IMG/VR virus record: IMGVR_UViG_3300030116_004126
Location: 1-54,575 of that record
From: a virus
DNA length: 54,575 nucleotides
Strand: one strand, 5' to 3'
The notes below the pieces were generated by a model. That model was not told the origin of the DNA and searched no databases. It saw only the letters and a list, made by a program, of their open reading frames with translations. Positions 27,401 through 34,619 of the stretch are shown one piece after another. The position numbers and the translations under genes are program-made. Each line of letters starts with the position of its first letter. The stretch's first letter is position 1.

Positions 27401-28574
27401 CAACACCGTCAGGGTTTATAGCTGTGTTTAAGGTAACATTAGTTGTGCCTGGTCTTTTTTCATCTTCTAAAGTAACAGCAAGAGGTTTATCAGGATTTTT
27501 TCTTATTACTGTTATATGCTCTTTTCTTATAGGAGTTTCAACAGCTGTGTATTGACCAAATGTACCACCGGCACCAGCTGATATACCTATAGTGTTTATT
27601 TGTAAGTTGGTATCATTTAAAGAAGGATCAATAAAGTTGTTTCCAGTTTCGTCTTCTACTTTTAAAAGAGTTCTACTTTGAAAAGGATTAGCACCTTGAG
27701 TTCCAGCTTTACATCGATCTATATTTATTTTTTTAGGCTCATCATTATTATCTGTAAAAAATAAAAGATTATCTATTACGTTAGCTGAGTGTATTCTGTT
27801 TAATATCTCTTTAGTTTCAAAAATACCCGTTGTCCCATTATCAGTAGAGTAAGCTAAAGGACCTCCAACATTAAAGTTTAAAGCTTTTTCATGATTAAAT
27901 TTATAAAAAGCACCAGCAGCTTGTTGTGCAGATGTGATATGAGGTCTATAAGAAGACATCAGTATTAATCTTTGAGTAAGAACACCTGCTGTTGGCTCTT
28001 CTATAGAGAGCACAGTAGTAGGACCACCTGGCCAAAGAGGGATACCATTTCCATCATAAGCCATCATTTCCATACCTACACATATACCTGTTCCATCTTC
28101 TACGGCTACCTGTGAAAAAGGTGTAGCTACAGCAGGTATTATAAGTGGATGTGAAGTAGTAAAAGTAGATATACTTCTTGGTGGAGTAGCTAAAACCTCA
28201 TGTACATCTGAGAATATTACATCTGTAGTTCCATATCCGTTAGGGGATGTAGGTGCGGTATATCTTAAAATAGCGTCTGTTTTTATACCATTTATAGACT
28301 TATGTATAAAAGTTTGATTTAAAGCACCTTGAACAAAATAATAAACACAATCAGCAGCTTCGTCAACTACGTATCCTAAGCAGGTAGCATCATCGCTAAC
28401 CATGTTCGTAACTTCTACATTACCTCTTATACTTTGTACAGAGCCAACATTAGAGCCTTCAGAAGTACTTACTTCTATATTTAAAGCGTCTCTATATTCA
28501 CCTTTAGGTAAAATTCTTTCATCAAGATCTTTGTTCATTCGACCTTGAGTAAAACTATTTTTAATTTCAGGCAT
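21441..28574 (-). CDS. Large tail/nozzle-type structural protein (stabilisation protein-like)
   Basis: A 2377-residue protein. The N-terminus, NSFTQGRMNKDLDERILPKGEYRDALNIEVSTSEGSNVGSV, matches a start that I recall from large tail proteins of marine and crAss-like phages ('F..G.MNKD.DER..P.GEYRDA.N..'), which form the tail nozzle or stabilise the portal complex. It continues as beta-rich sequence, including FRKVVRKTKEEHQGKFFVK and, late, Ig-like and Trp/Pro-rich segments (about 1600-2250) that may contact the receptor. No tape-measure-like coil is present. Length exceeds that of simple nozzle proteins, so fusion with receptor-binding domains is likely. The neighbours are ring/adaptor genes upstream and internal virion genes downstream. 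Confidence 0.78.
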   Translation of the reverse strand: MPEIKNSFTQGRMNKDLDERILPKGEYRDALNIEVSTSEGSNVGSVQSIRGNVEVTNMVSDDATCLGYVVDEAADCVYYFVQGALNQTFIHKSINGIKTDAILRYTAPTSPNGYGTTDVIFSDVHEVLATPPRSISTFTTSHPLIIPAVATPFSQVAVEDGTGICVGMEMMAYDGNGIPLWPGGPTTVLSIEEPTAGVLTQRLILMSSYRPHITSAQQAAGAFYKFNHEKALNFNVGGPLAYSTDNGTTGIFETKEILNRIHSANVIDNLLFFTDNNDEPKKINIDRCKAGTQGANPFQSRTLLKVEDETGNNFIDPSLNDTNLQINTIGISAGAGGTFGQYTAVETPIRKEHITVIRKNPDKPLAVTLEDEKRPGTTNVTLNTAINPDGVVGGSVIELQHNATLDYIIGDVVELSNNAVLGGVPAGDVRIVGTIINVDTTSTPGTTFIEISVNSATNNQPNASGAFNIVLQDDQDLYELTFPKFSYRYKYEDGEYSSYAPFSRPAFLPGSFSLDAEEGHNTGMQNRIKRILLKDFVPADIPEDVKEVEILYKDSVSPNIYTIDSFNRFSDEFRKTPLEYFATGSSSLVTEYTDLTNKNHRGRLEITEEAVGAALPSNQLIRPFDNVPRKAITQEISANRIIYGNYLQNYDLTDGVNAIQIDMDVSISQYKRENGSTVGHPSVKSDRKYQVGVVYRDKYGRETPVLTNEKCTINADQSLNRTINQISVVLRNDPPFWADSYKFYVKEAATEYYNIAVDRVYPCENEPNMFWASFNSADRNKIDEETLLRLVKVDGLIGGDAYDTLRNDYDSEPYKIISIKSEVPESLKKTYEYYTTIGHQKLANGVAPFQAGNYVTYANYANMQANSGSEPPNPRQNVKAWISSGRRDDGTWDPQGSGLPNHDAMDFRPGGVWEMLSCGTMYTDYLSNQPELQMRVTQVAGVHPQTGVQYFHSAAAATAAGSLITNPQNFHGGNLVQNAPAGFPVNQTNWMTINGITDNRFHLAQDVGRGTDFPHYRISCKNYKFPSNDTYANWGTNTGAPVNRVFGFRYEFRKVVRKTKEEHQGKFFVKMRRKMGTTALNVLGGPLAGELNVFGEIIEFGQRNGPNATRNSAVFEVLPKREQDIELYYEASKAYPILTKNASHTNLIRSKGEGLINVGDIVTAYEITSTGVMQELTTSASYVSALTIQTHPFDSAGTQTVVGYIDDYNDDGVISVQLISSGGGGAANQNITSSTTSDIYFKFTNPQDFSSVTLKLAMPTFNASTSITNPQGNGFIAGTFTSIQGLSNIINLLPFGHPGQSNHLGQLDEIRVGLSYFNCFSQRGLAGLEVGVESNRIRDDFNAPTIDKGVRASTVFDNYQEERRASGLIYSGIYNSTSGINDINQFIQGEKITKDLNPIYGSIQKIHTMENNLLALCEDKCLKVLTNKDALFNADGNPQLTATNRVLGDATPFAGDYGISQNPESFAYYGFKSFFTDAKRGVVVRLSQNGLTPISEIGMKSYFSENLGTRTMSAVGSYDSKKQDYNLTITNSIDKINRGSNTVEGITVSYSISSQGWTSFKSWIKENGFSLSNKYYTTFGGEIYRHHVDDTFTATGFTGTLAASGVSSTTLTLSSSVEFLAPGFLIEGDGIPNGTTVVSIDSFNEITLSTASTVFSGTTLTFNYPTNNFYSGALTNSQNKSTLTFIFNDAPDTIKSFKTLNYEGTQAKILENVDDIEYYNNVAQEGWHVETITTDQQEGRVQEFKNKEGKWYNQIQGDKTEWTSADGVASARGNVDPREFAVQGIGLSKAISVENEDGETIGPDSGVKSFVEVIQEFTAPVGWCTSIQGTSATRGWCTVKGVGERMQLVHGLSIGTTAQPLRNFEQPAATTNLVSPLAGAGTVGGYPTTSGTLPIVPISPAGSPNNNTTNPGNYSTMLLYPEYHIDYSGPAFSPLATTGQITFNQATGNWQGNLSLTAKDLFIPNYPGPVGQWDNSHPAVHPGFSGSGLEKRDPHPAYASIWPNNTPQNISGTIFDLRTNLAPATPPWNNTAPWTINSTNNSPAASSGLSWPSSMNPVIHTVIQAASASNDWMGIHQWEGGWLPSEISYIRFSDQTPRLNERDSHNYVLVEVYWNDTGNSLLDNGLVNAFIPGPGGSEVYWGFHFDADGPNGGCWKASHSVQWSTSASMLSAPQSGLLVNNNTVSNSSVTITPNYFFTTNTSSNSTNGNSQLTYISGNQPKTLDTLFTATFLADSGYHIKQFPTVRIISENPENYTIERVEEIDVVDGKAGSGYIARINADQALVSSGSKKYSVVKQTEEERRRKLLATEPIINFEDDILEIESPYTSDAYQEAKDGDRLLGNFVRKRIIKIKHNGKTSVAGDTITFNHNVTANPTS

Positions 28575-28577
28575 TTA

Positions 28578-29474
28578 TTAGTGTTTTAAAATTTTAGATT
28601 TACCTCTAAATACTTGAGTTATCTCTTCAAGCTTGATATTTGATAATCTAAGCTTAGCTTTTCTTGTTGTAGCAAATCTTTCTTTTTTAAGTCTTGCTAC
28701 TATATACTCTGGTACATCAGCCTTAGCAGAAAGTATACCATAGGATATGTGCTTATACATTGCTTCTTCTGCAAATTTATGAACTTGCATTTCAGCGTCT
28801 GAACCCATAGTATCACTTATATATTTTAATGTAATAGTTTTTCCAGCTAAAAAAGATGAAAAGTGTATTTTACCTTGTAATTCGTCAATATAAAAAGATC
28901 CGTTAACTTGAGAAAACTGCGGATCTAAACCATATCTTCTACCTCTTAATTGATCGTACAAATCAGTGTCTGCGTTTTGATCTATTTGAGTATTAATTAA
29001 ACTATTGGGTATGTCTTTATATTTATCCCAAGTGTCTGATATGTGATTAGTAGGATCTTGTTCTTCTAATACTGAACCACTAAATTGATACACTCCATCT
29101 GAATCTTGTTTTATAGCAAAAGGATTACTAGTTTTTATAGCAGGATATATTATGTGCTCAATACCGTGGCCATCGTGCCAAGTTATTTTAACATAGTTAA
29201 CATAATCTTGTGGTAACACCATAGTGAGTGAAGCAGGTAGTTCTATTTCTTGAGACTTTGTAGATTTAAAAGTATCAAAGCTTAGTTCTTGCAAAGCTCT
29301 TCTAGCGTGGAAAGCTACGTCAACCCTTGAAGCTTTATCTATAAGTTTGTCTTCACCAACATATACAACTAAAAAAGCGTTTATTATGTCTGTTAGACTT
29401 GTAAATTGATAACCTCCAAAGTCTGAGCCAGTATAATAACTCTGTTGTGATTGTCCTTGTAAAAATCCAGCCAT
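28578..29474 (-). CDS. Tail ring / tubular A-like protein
   Basis: A 298-residue protein with FTSLTDIINAFLVVYVGEDKLIDKASRVDVAFHARRALQELSFD near the start and HKFAEEAMYKHISYGILSAKAD near the end. The layout (helical DVAFHARRALQELSFDTF, then beta-rich PQDYVNYVKITW) is what I recall for ring or tail-tubular proteins placed directly before the nozzle gene in short-tailed phages. The gene lies 3 nt from its downstream partner. Role by context and recalled pattern. Confidence 0.68.
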   Translation of the reverse strand: MAGFLQGQSQQSYYTGSDFGGYQFTSLTDIINAFLVVYVGEDKLIDKASRVDVAFHARRALQELSFDTFKSTKSQEIELPASLTMVLPQDYVNYVKITWHDGHGIEHIIYPAIKTSNPFAIKQDSDGVYQFSGSVLEEQDPTNHISDTWDKYKDIPNSLINTQIDQNADTDLYDQLRGRRYGLDPQFSQVNGSFYIDELQGKIHFSSFLAGKTITLKYISDTMGSDAEMQVHKFAEEAMYKHISYGILSAKADVPEYIVARLKKERFATTRKAKLRLSNIKLEEITQVFRGKSKILKH

Positions 29475-29478
29475 TTAA

Positions 29479-30192
29479 TTAAGAGTTTTGTCGTTGTACT
29501 TTTTGCGCTTGTTCTTGTTCTGCTATTTGAACTATACCTGGTTTGTTAACTAGTATTCCAGCAAATTCTAATATCTTATCAACTAAATGAGTTTCTTCAG
29601 AGTGATGAAGTTCGTAGTCTTGAGAGGTATTAGCATTATACAGTGGGAACTGTCCTTGATTTTGAGGTAGTAAAACGTAATTCCATATAACTTCTCTAGG
29701 TTTTTTAAGGTAATTACAGGTTACGCTAGTACCGAATTTTTGTTCAAAATCACCATTAGAATCATTTCCAAATACTTGAATATCAATACCATCTCTAGTA
29801 TAATAAGGAAAACGACTTTGAGGCCTTAATATTGGCACTGCGTTTAAGTTTCTAAAATCTCTTTGTGAAATATATTGAGCTTCTATATTGTTGTACATTA
29901 CCATGCCTAGCTTATAAACATCGTTAGGTAAAGTAGTTCCATTTATAACAGCAGCGTCTCTTACTTCAAAGACACTTATTTTTTCTTTTATAGTTTCAAC
30001 AGGATCTGCATATTGATAATTATTTCCAGGGTTTCGTTCTAATCTATTTAGATCGTGAAAATAGTTTTCAAAAATATGTAGTTGTGCTTGATTGGCTAAC
30101 AGGTTGTATTCAATAGCAGTCATATAACCTCTTTGCTCTTTGTTTAGTAGTGCTAAAACTCTTTGATATACTGTATCTGCGCTTACTGCCAT
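29479..30192 (-). CDS. Head-tail connector / ring protein
   Basis: A 237-residue protein starting MAVSADTVYQRVLALLNKEQRGYMTAIEYNLLANQAQ, followed by FENYFHDLNR and a later beta region with TSVTCNYLKKPREVIWNY. The N-terminal 'V...L...Q.GYM...EYN..AN.AQ..IFE.YF' pattern recurs in connector proteins of marine Bacteroidota phages. Lying 4 nt before the ring protein gene, it is probably the adaptor between portal and tail. It is preceded by a strong hairpin at 30216-30244. Confidence 0.66.
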   Translation of the reverse strand: MAVSADTVYQRVLALLNKEQRGYMTAIEYNLLANQAQLHIFENYFHDLNRLERNPGNNYQYADPVETIKEKISVFEVRDAAVINGTTLPNDVYKLGMVMYNNIEAQYISQRDFRNLNAVPILRPQSRFPYYTRDGIDIQVFGNDSNGDFEQKFGTSVTCNYLKKPREVIWNYVLLPQNQGQFPLYNANTSQDYELHHSEETHLVDKILEFAGILVNKPGIVQIAEQEQAQKVQRQNS

Positions 30193-30215
30193 TTAGTTAT
30201 TTTTTTTTATAGTTA

Positions 30216-30244
30216 AGTAACCACCCTTTCGTAGAGTGGTTACT
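30216..30244 (-). promoter_or_regulatory. Stable hairpin in the leader of the connector gene
   Basis: AGTAACCAC at 30216-30224 pairs with GTGGTTACT at 30236-30244, a 9-bp stem around an 11-nt loop, 24 nt upstream of the ATG at 30192. On the minus-strand transcript it is followed by an A-run, not a U-run, so it is not a standard terminator. It may mark an RNA processing or stability site separating expression of neighbouring structural genes. Confidence 0.55.
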
Positions 30245-30257
30245 CTACTATAGATAA

Positions 30258-31088
30258 TTACGCGTTTAATCGCTTTTCAATATTGGAGTAAACCTCCATA
30301 CCTTCGTCTGTTTTAAACCAAGCGGCTAAAGCAGAGTAAGGGTGTTCGTCAAAAGGAATAGTCATTAGTTTTCTATCATTTGATCCCCATACAAAATTAC
30401 GTTGATCTGCAGATATTTTAATTATTCCAGCTTCTGTAGCTTTAATACCAAAGTTTCTTAATTGAACATTATCATCTGTAGCTAACTCTAAGAACAATCT
30501 AGGGTTTCTTTTAGCAAATAATAATAAATCTCTTTTAAGCTCTTTAGAACTCATCTCTGATACGTTAGATCCAACCTCTGCTCTCATTATAGCTTCTGCT
30601 AAATCAATATCAATACTTCTAGCTAAGTTTAAAGCTTCTATTTCAAACTCTAACCAGTCTAATTGTGTTTCTGCAATTTTAACAGGTTTGTGTTCGTAAT
30701 ATAATCTATCTCTATCTGGGTGATACAAAGATAAAAGTTTTTGTAAAACAGTTTTTTCTTTAGGTACATAAAGACTACCACCTCTAAAAACAATGTGAGA
30801 AAGTCTATGTTCTCCTTGCATCTCATCTACAAATGGTGTTTTTTGATTTTGACAATATTTAAGTTCTCTTTCGTAACCCTTTTCTTCGTCGAACCAAAAT
30901 ACACCTGCTGATCTAATCGAGTGTGATAAAGGTTTTTTATTACCTTTTAAATAATAAACTCTGTCTTTTATTTCCCAGCTAGGTTTTTTAACTTCAGGTT
31001 GAGCAACTGGTTTTTTTACAATAACCTCTTCAACCTCTTTTACAGCTTCTACTTCAGGCGCTGCAACCTTTGTTTGTTTTTTTGCCAT
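30258..31088 (-). CDS. Hypothetical virion/assembly protein
   Basis: A 276-residue protein whose first 40 residues are an Ala/Val/Glu/Lys linker (KKQTKVAAPEVEAVKEVEE). The body is a mixed domain containing VYYLKGNKKPLSHSIRS, FWFDEEKGYERELKYC, LLSLYHPDRDRLYYEH and LLLFAKRNPRLFLEL. The order just behind the capsid gene and its terminator, before the connector, points to a head-completion or structural role. I do not recognise a named family. Confidence 0.62.
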   Translation of the reverse strand: MAKKQTKVAAPEVEAVKEVEEVIVKKPVAQPEVKKPSWEIKDRVYYLKGNKKPLSHSIRSAGVFWFDEEKGYERELKYCQNQKTPFVDEMQGEHRLSHIVFRGGSLYVPKEKTVLQKLLSLYHPDRDRLYYEHKPVKIAETQLDWLEFEIEALNLARSIDIDLAEAIMRAEVGSNVSEMSSKELKRDLLLFAKRNPRLFLELATDDNVQLRNFGIKATEAGIIKISADQRNFVWGSNDRKLMTIPFDEHPYSALAAWFKTDEGMEVYSNIEKRLNA

Positions 31089-31108
31089 GATATAATATAA
31101 TAAAAATT

Positions 31109-31139
31109 AAAAAAAAAGATCGAGGACCGAAGCCCTCGA
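31109..31139 (-). terminator. Rho-independent terminator with UUCG tetraloop after the capsid gene
   Basis: On the minus strand TCGAGGGC-TTCG-GTCCTCGA forms an 8-bp stem (one G-U pair) capped by the extra-stable cUUCGg tetraloop and followed two bases later by nine U. It lies 14 nt beyond the major capsid stop, so it should end part of the transcripts there and raise capsid mRNA relative to downstream tail genes. Confidence 0.9.
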
Positions 31140-31152
31140 CCTAAATATTGAT

Positions 31153-32664
31153 TTACTTCATCAACATGAAGTTGTTAGCACCTTGAGTAACTAAACATCT
31201 TTCAGTTAAGAAGTGAATTTGCATTGCATCTAAAGCAGATGTAGCAGCACCAACAGAACCAGTAACCCAAGACTTCATTCTTCGGTTGTCAGTTTGTGAT
31301 GCACGGAAACGCACGTGTAAGAAAGGACGCTTAAGGTTTTTACCTAAAACTTGATCATATACAGAAGACGTTCCAGCTGGAATAATAACTCCTCTAATAG
31401 CAGAAGATCCAGCAGCATCGTTAATACCACCACGAGTAGCTTTATCGTTTAAGTAACGGAAGTCAGACTTATAGAAGTCGTAAGATCCTCTACGGAAACC
31501 AGAGAAACCTAAGTTCAATGCCATATCTTCAGAGTTATTAAACACACCGTAAGATGTACCACCAGCTCCGTAAGAGTTCATTGAAGCTAACATATCGTCC
31601 ATAGCTAGAGACGTAGCTCTGTTTACGAATAACATGTTTTCTTCGATAGCACCTTGCTTGTCAAACTCTGCTAGTATAGCGTCAAACTCAGCTAAGTCAG
31701 TAGCAGCATTAACACCAGTAACACCAGTAGTAATATTACCTCTTGACTCAATAGCAGCAAATAAACCTTCAGTACCTACGTTTCCAGCACCAGCAGCAGA
31801 TCCAGTAATAAGATTAGATCCATCAGCAACAGAAGCCGCAACGTTAAGCTCAGATTCTAACATAGCCATTTCTAAGTAATCAGTGAAACGAGCTCTTGTA
31901 TCAGCTTCAGCTTTTAAATACCATAAGTATCCAGAAGCGCCAGCTTCAGAAGTAATCTCTACCCAACCAATACGAGATGTATCAGATCCTGATACTTCGT
32001 AGTAGTCTTTCATAATGATAGGCTTGTTAGTAAAAGTTTTAAAGTCAGGCTCGTTAGCACCTCTACCATCTTCTTGAGTAGTAGCAGTACCACCAGTCAT
32101 ATACTTAGCACCTTTACCAAACTCAGAACCGTATACTAAAATAGTAGTTCCTTTTGAAGTAGTGTTAGCTGCTAAGTTTGCTTGCCCATAAGGAGCAACG
32201 TCAATAACTGCATTAGCAACTGTTACAACTAAACATTTGAATACACCGTCAGAGTTAGCAACGATAACAGTATCGTTAACACGGATACCATGATTAGCAG
32301 CTGTGAAACCAGAAGTTTCATCAATATCAGCCTCAATAGTAATCTGCGATGTAGCAGCTGTACCAGGGTTAGCACCACCAGTAGCTGATGATACTTGTCC
32401 TTTGTATGATAGGTGTAATCTACCTTGTTCAGACCATATAACTTGATCAGCTGTCATAGCCTCTTCTGCACCAACTTGAGAAAGGAAGCCAGAAATTGTA
32501 CGAGGTCCAAAAACCTCAGCTTCTTGCTCCATCAAATCAGGCAGGTATTGCTGAGCCCAACCCGCAGTTGCCTCAGCTGTAAAATCGATGTAGTTTGTTT
32601 CTAATGTTTGCTTTTGTGGAGCAGGTACACTATTTAACAAACCACCGGGATTTGAAATTGCCAT
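31153..32664 (-). CDS. Major capsid protein
   Basis: A 503-residue protein starting MAISNPGGLLNSVPAPQKQ, with an Ala/Gly/Thr-rich body, RLHLSYKGQ, a DYYEVSGSDTSRIGWVEI segment and an RASQTDNRRMKSWVTGSVG region near the end. Length, acidic N-terminal helix (LPDLMEQEAEVFGPRTISGFLSQ) and position after the scaffold-like gene fit an HK97-fold major capsid protein of the gp23/crAss-like size class. It is flanked by its own strong terminator, as expected for the most abundant virion protein. Codon choice (many GCT/GTA, ordered) also suggests high expression. Confidence 0.82.
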   Translation of the reverse strand: MAISNPGGLLNSVPAPQKQTLETNYIDFTAEATAGWAQQYLPDLMEQEAEVFGPRTISGFLSQVGAEEAMTADQVIWSEQGRLHLSYKGQVSSATGGANPGTAATSQITIEADIDETSGFTAANHGIRVNDTVIVANSDGVFKCLVVTVANAVIDVAPYGQANLAANTTSKGTTILVYGSEFGKGAKYMTGGTATTQEDGRGANEPDFKTFTNKPIIMKDYYEVSGSDTSRIGWVEITSEAGASGYLWYLKAEADTRARFTDYLEMAMLESELNVAASVADGSNLITGSAAGAGNVGTEGLFAAIESRGNITTGVTGVNAATDLAEFDAILAEFDKQGAIEENMLFVNRATSLAMDDMLASMNSYGAGGTSYGVFNNSEDMALNLGFSGFRRGSYDFYKSDFRYLNDKATRGGINDAAGSSAIRGVIIPAGTSSVYDQVLGKNLKRPFLHVRFRASQTDNRRMKSWVTGSVGAATSALDAMQIHFLTERCLVTQGANNFMLMK

Positions 32665-32692
32665 TTTTAAATAGTTTTAAATGTTAAATAAA

Positions 32693-33793
32693 TTATTTTT
32701 TGTTTTTAATTTTAAACTTAAAGCTAGCAGCATCATCACCTAAAGCACGTACTTTAACACCACCTATTTCTTGTGAACTATGTCCTTGCCTTGGCGACAT
32801 ATCGATATTCTTGCTTTTAGCAATACTATCTTTTAACGCGTCAGCACGACCTTGCTCATAGAAGTGTTTAGCAACTGCATCTGGGTTCATAGCTGTAAAT
32901 AATGATTTATGATAACCCGCGGCGTCTTCCATAACATTTTCTTTATTCAAAAACTTTTTGACAAAATTGTTAATATCGCTTTGAGTTTCTTTAACCTTAT
33001 CTACGTTATTGACGTTAAATCTAAACTTTTTATCTCCGACGTTATATTCAAAACCTTTGAAATTATCGTTAAAAACGTTATCTGTTTTATTATTAAAAGT
33101 TTCAACTTGAGCGTCAATAATCTTTTGATTAGCTTCTAACTCTTCGTTATACTTGCTGAAGAAATCAATAGCTTCTTGCTGCTCTTTAGTGAGCTTGCCT
33201 CCAGCTTTGATATCTTCATAATATTTAGACTTCAAACTATCTAAGTAGGATTTAGCCTCAGCAACTTGCTCTTTCATGGCTAATTTCTTTCTTTTGATAT
33301 CTCGTTCTTCGTCCACTTCCTCATTATAAGCGAATTGGTCGTCCATCATAAACTGAACTTCTTCATCGCTTAGATGTGGTTTAGTTTTCTTGTAGTAAGT
33401 TTCTAATGCTGTTAAATTGTCTAGCTCATCATAATTTTGATTAAGCTGAACATAGTCATTAAGATCACCACCAGTTTCTTCCATAAAGTCTACTAACTTC
33501 TGAATATTCTCTGGTAGTGTTGGAAGTTCAACTGGTTGCTCTGGAGCTACTGGAGCTTCAACAGTATCTGTAACTTCTGCTACAGGTTCTTCAGTTACTT
33601 CTTCTACTACGTTTTCAACTTGCTCTTCTTGCAGTTGCTCAGAAGGTGGTGGTTGTCTAAGATCAACTTTGATTACACCGTCTTCGTTAATAACCGGAGC
33701 ATTGTCGCTAACGTCTACTTTTACTACATTATCATCCGTAGATGATTCTTGCGGTTGAATCTCTTCAACTACATTTTCGTTATTTTCTTCCAT
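32693..33793 (-). CDS. Scaffold-like head assembly protein
   Basis: A 366-residue, highly charged protein. Residues 1-110 are Glu/Val/Pro-rich and disordered; the middle is a coiled coil (LAMKEQVAEAKSYLDSLKSKYYED); the end is basic (FKFKIKNKK). Charge-rich, helical, Glu-rich proteins immediately before the capsid gene in transcription order are typical of phage scaffolds, which fill the procapsid and leave before packaging. No protease motif is visible here. Assigned from composition and synteny. Confidence 0.72.
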   Translation of the reverse strand: MEENNENVVEEIQPQESSTDDNVVKVDVSDNAPVINEDGVIKVDLRQPPPSEQLQEEQVENVVEEVTEEPVAEVTDTVEAPVAPEQPVELPTLPENIQKLVDFMEETGGDLNDYVQLNQNYDELDNLTALETYYKKTKPHLSDEEVQFMMDDQFAYNEEVDEERDIKRKKLAMKEQVAEAKSYLDSLKSKYYEDIKAGGKLTKEQQEAIDFFSKYNEELEANQKIIDAQVETFNNKTDNVFNDNFKGFEYNVGDKKFRFNVNNVDKVKETQSDINNFVKKFLNKENVMEDAAGYHKSLFTAMNPDAVAKHFYEQGRADALKDSIAKSKNIDMSPRQGHSSQEIGGVKVRALGDDAASFKFKIKNKK

Positions 33794-33825
33794 GATATAA
33801 TATTATAAAATTGTTTTTGTATTTT

Positions 33826-34617
33826 TTAATTAACTGGAGGTCTTAGTGGTTGTGGCTTAATAATCGACGGCTGCTTTCTATCACTAAATCTTCGAGCATC
33901 ATGCATTTTTTGCTTTTGAATCGCATCTTCCATAGATTGCTTCTCTCTTTGCTTTCTTAGCGCCTCTTCCATATTAATCCTCTCAAACTCCATCTTCGTT
34001 TTTGCCATTTCGCTATTCATTTGATTAATACTCTGTTTCAGATCATCATAAAGTTTGTTTCCATCTACTAAATAGCCAACTTGTTGCTTTTGTTTAGTTG
34101 GAGATATTTCTTTATCTCCATCTTTTTTCTTCTTCTTTCTATCTTTTTTTGTTTCTTTATTGTATGGTGATAGCTTACCATATCCTGGTGGTGTAAACGT
34201 TGGCACAGGTGCTGGAGGAGGTTTTGGCATTTCCTTTTTTTGTTTAGTTGGAGGTTTTGTTGTACCTTGAATTTTATCTTCAAGCTTACTAACCTGAGCC
34301 ATAAGCTTTTTAGCTTTTTTTGTATCTCCAGCTTTATTAGCTTTAGCAGCTTCGTCTTCTAAACGTTGCATTTTTTGCTTATCTGTTTCTTTTTCTACAC
34401 CAGTAACAGCTTTATCTTTTTGCATACGTCTAGCATCAGCAGGAGTAAAACCCTCTTCAATTAACTCGTCAAGAGTTTTTAAATCAGCAGACTTCTGTTT
34501 AGCAGCAGACCTCTCAGCTTTTGAAGCATATATAGCTTTTCGCTGAGCGTCTGACTTGTATTGTTTTGCTATTGAAGTTCCCGAGTGAAGCGGAAACCCT
34601 TTCATTTTAAATGCCAT
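33826..34617 (-). CDS. Lysine-rich protein with MAFKMKGFP start motif
   Basis: A 263-residue basic protein starting MAFKMKGFPLHSGTS. The body is Lys/Ala/Asp coil (AQRKAIYASKAERSAAKQK), then a Pro-rich stretch (PKPPPAPVPTFTPPGYG) and Lys blocks, ending in a Met/Gln/Arg-rich helix. It shares its N-terminal motif with its two downstream-in-map neighbours and others. A virion-internal, DNA-associated role is inferred from charge and position between portal and scaffold genes; no enzyme motif is visible. Confidence 0.66.
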   Translation of the reverse strand: MAFKMKGFPLHSGTSIAKQYKSDAQRKAIYASKAERSAAKQKSADLKTLDELIEEGFTPADARRMQKDKAVTGVEKETDKQKMQRLEDEAAKANKAGDTKKAKKLMAQVSKLEDKIQGTTKPPTKQKKEMPKPPPAPVPTFTPPGYGKLSPYNKETKKDRKKKKKDGDKEISPTKQKQQVGYLVDGNKLYDDLKQSINQMNSEMAKTKMEFERINMEEALRKQREKQSMEDAIQKQKMHDARRFSDRKQPSIIKPQPLRPPVN

Positions 34618-34619
34618 AT

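Noticed and set aside
30216-30244. Intrinsic terminator upstream of the connector gene
   Set aside because: On the transcribed strand the hairpin is followed by A-rich, not U-rich sequence.
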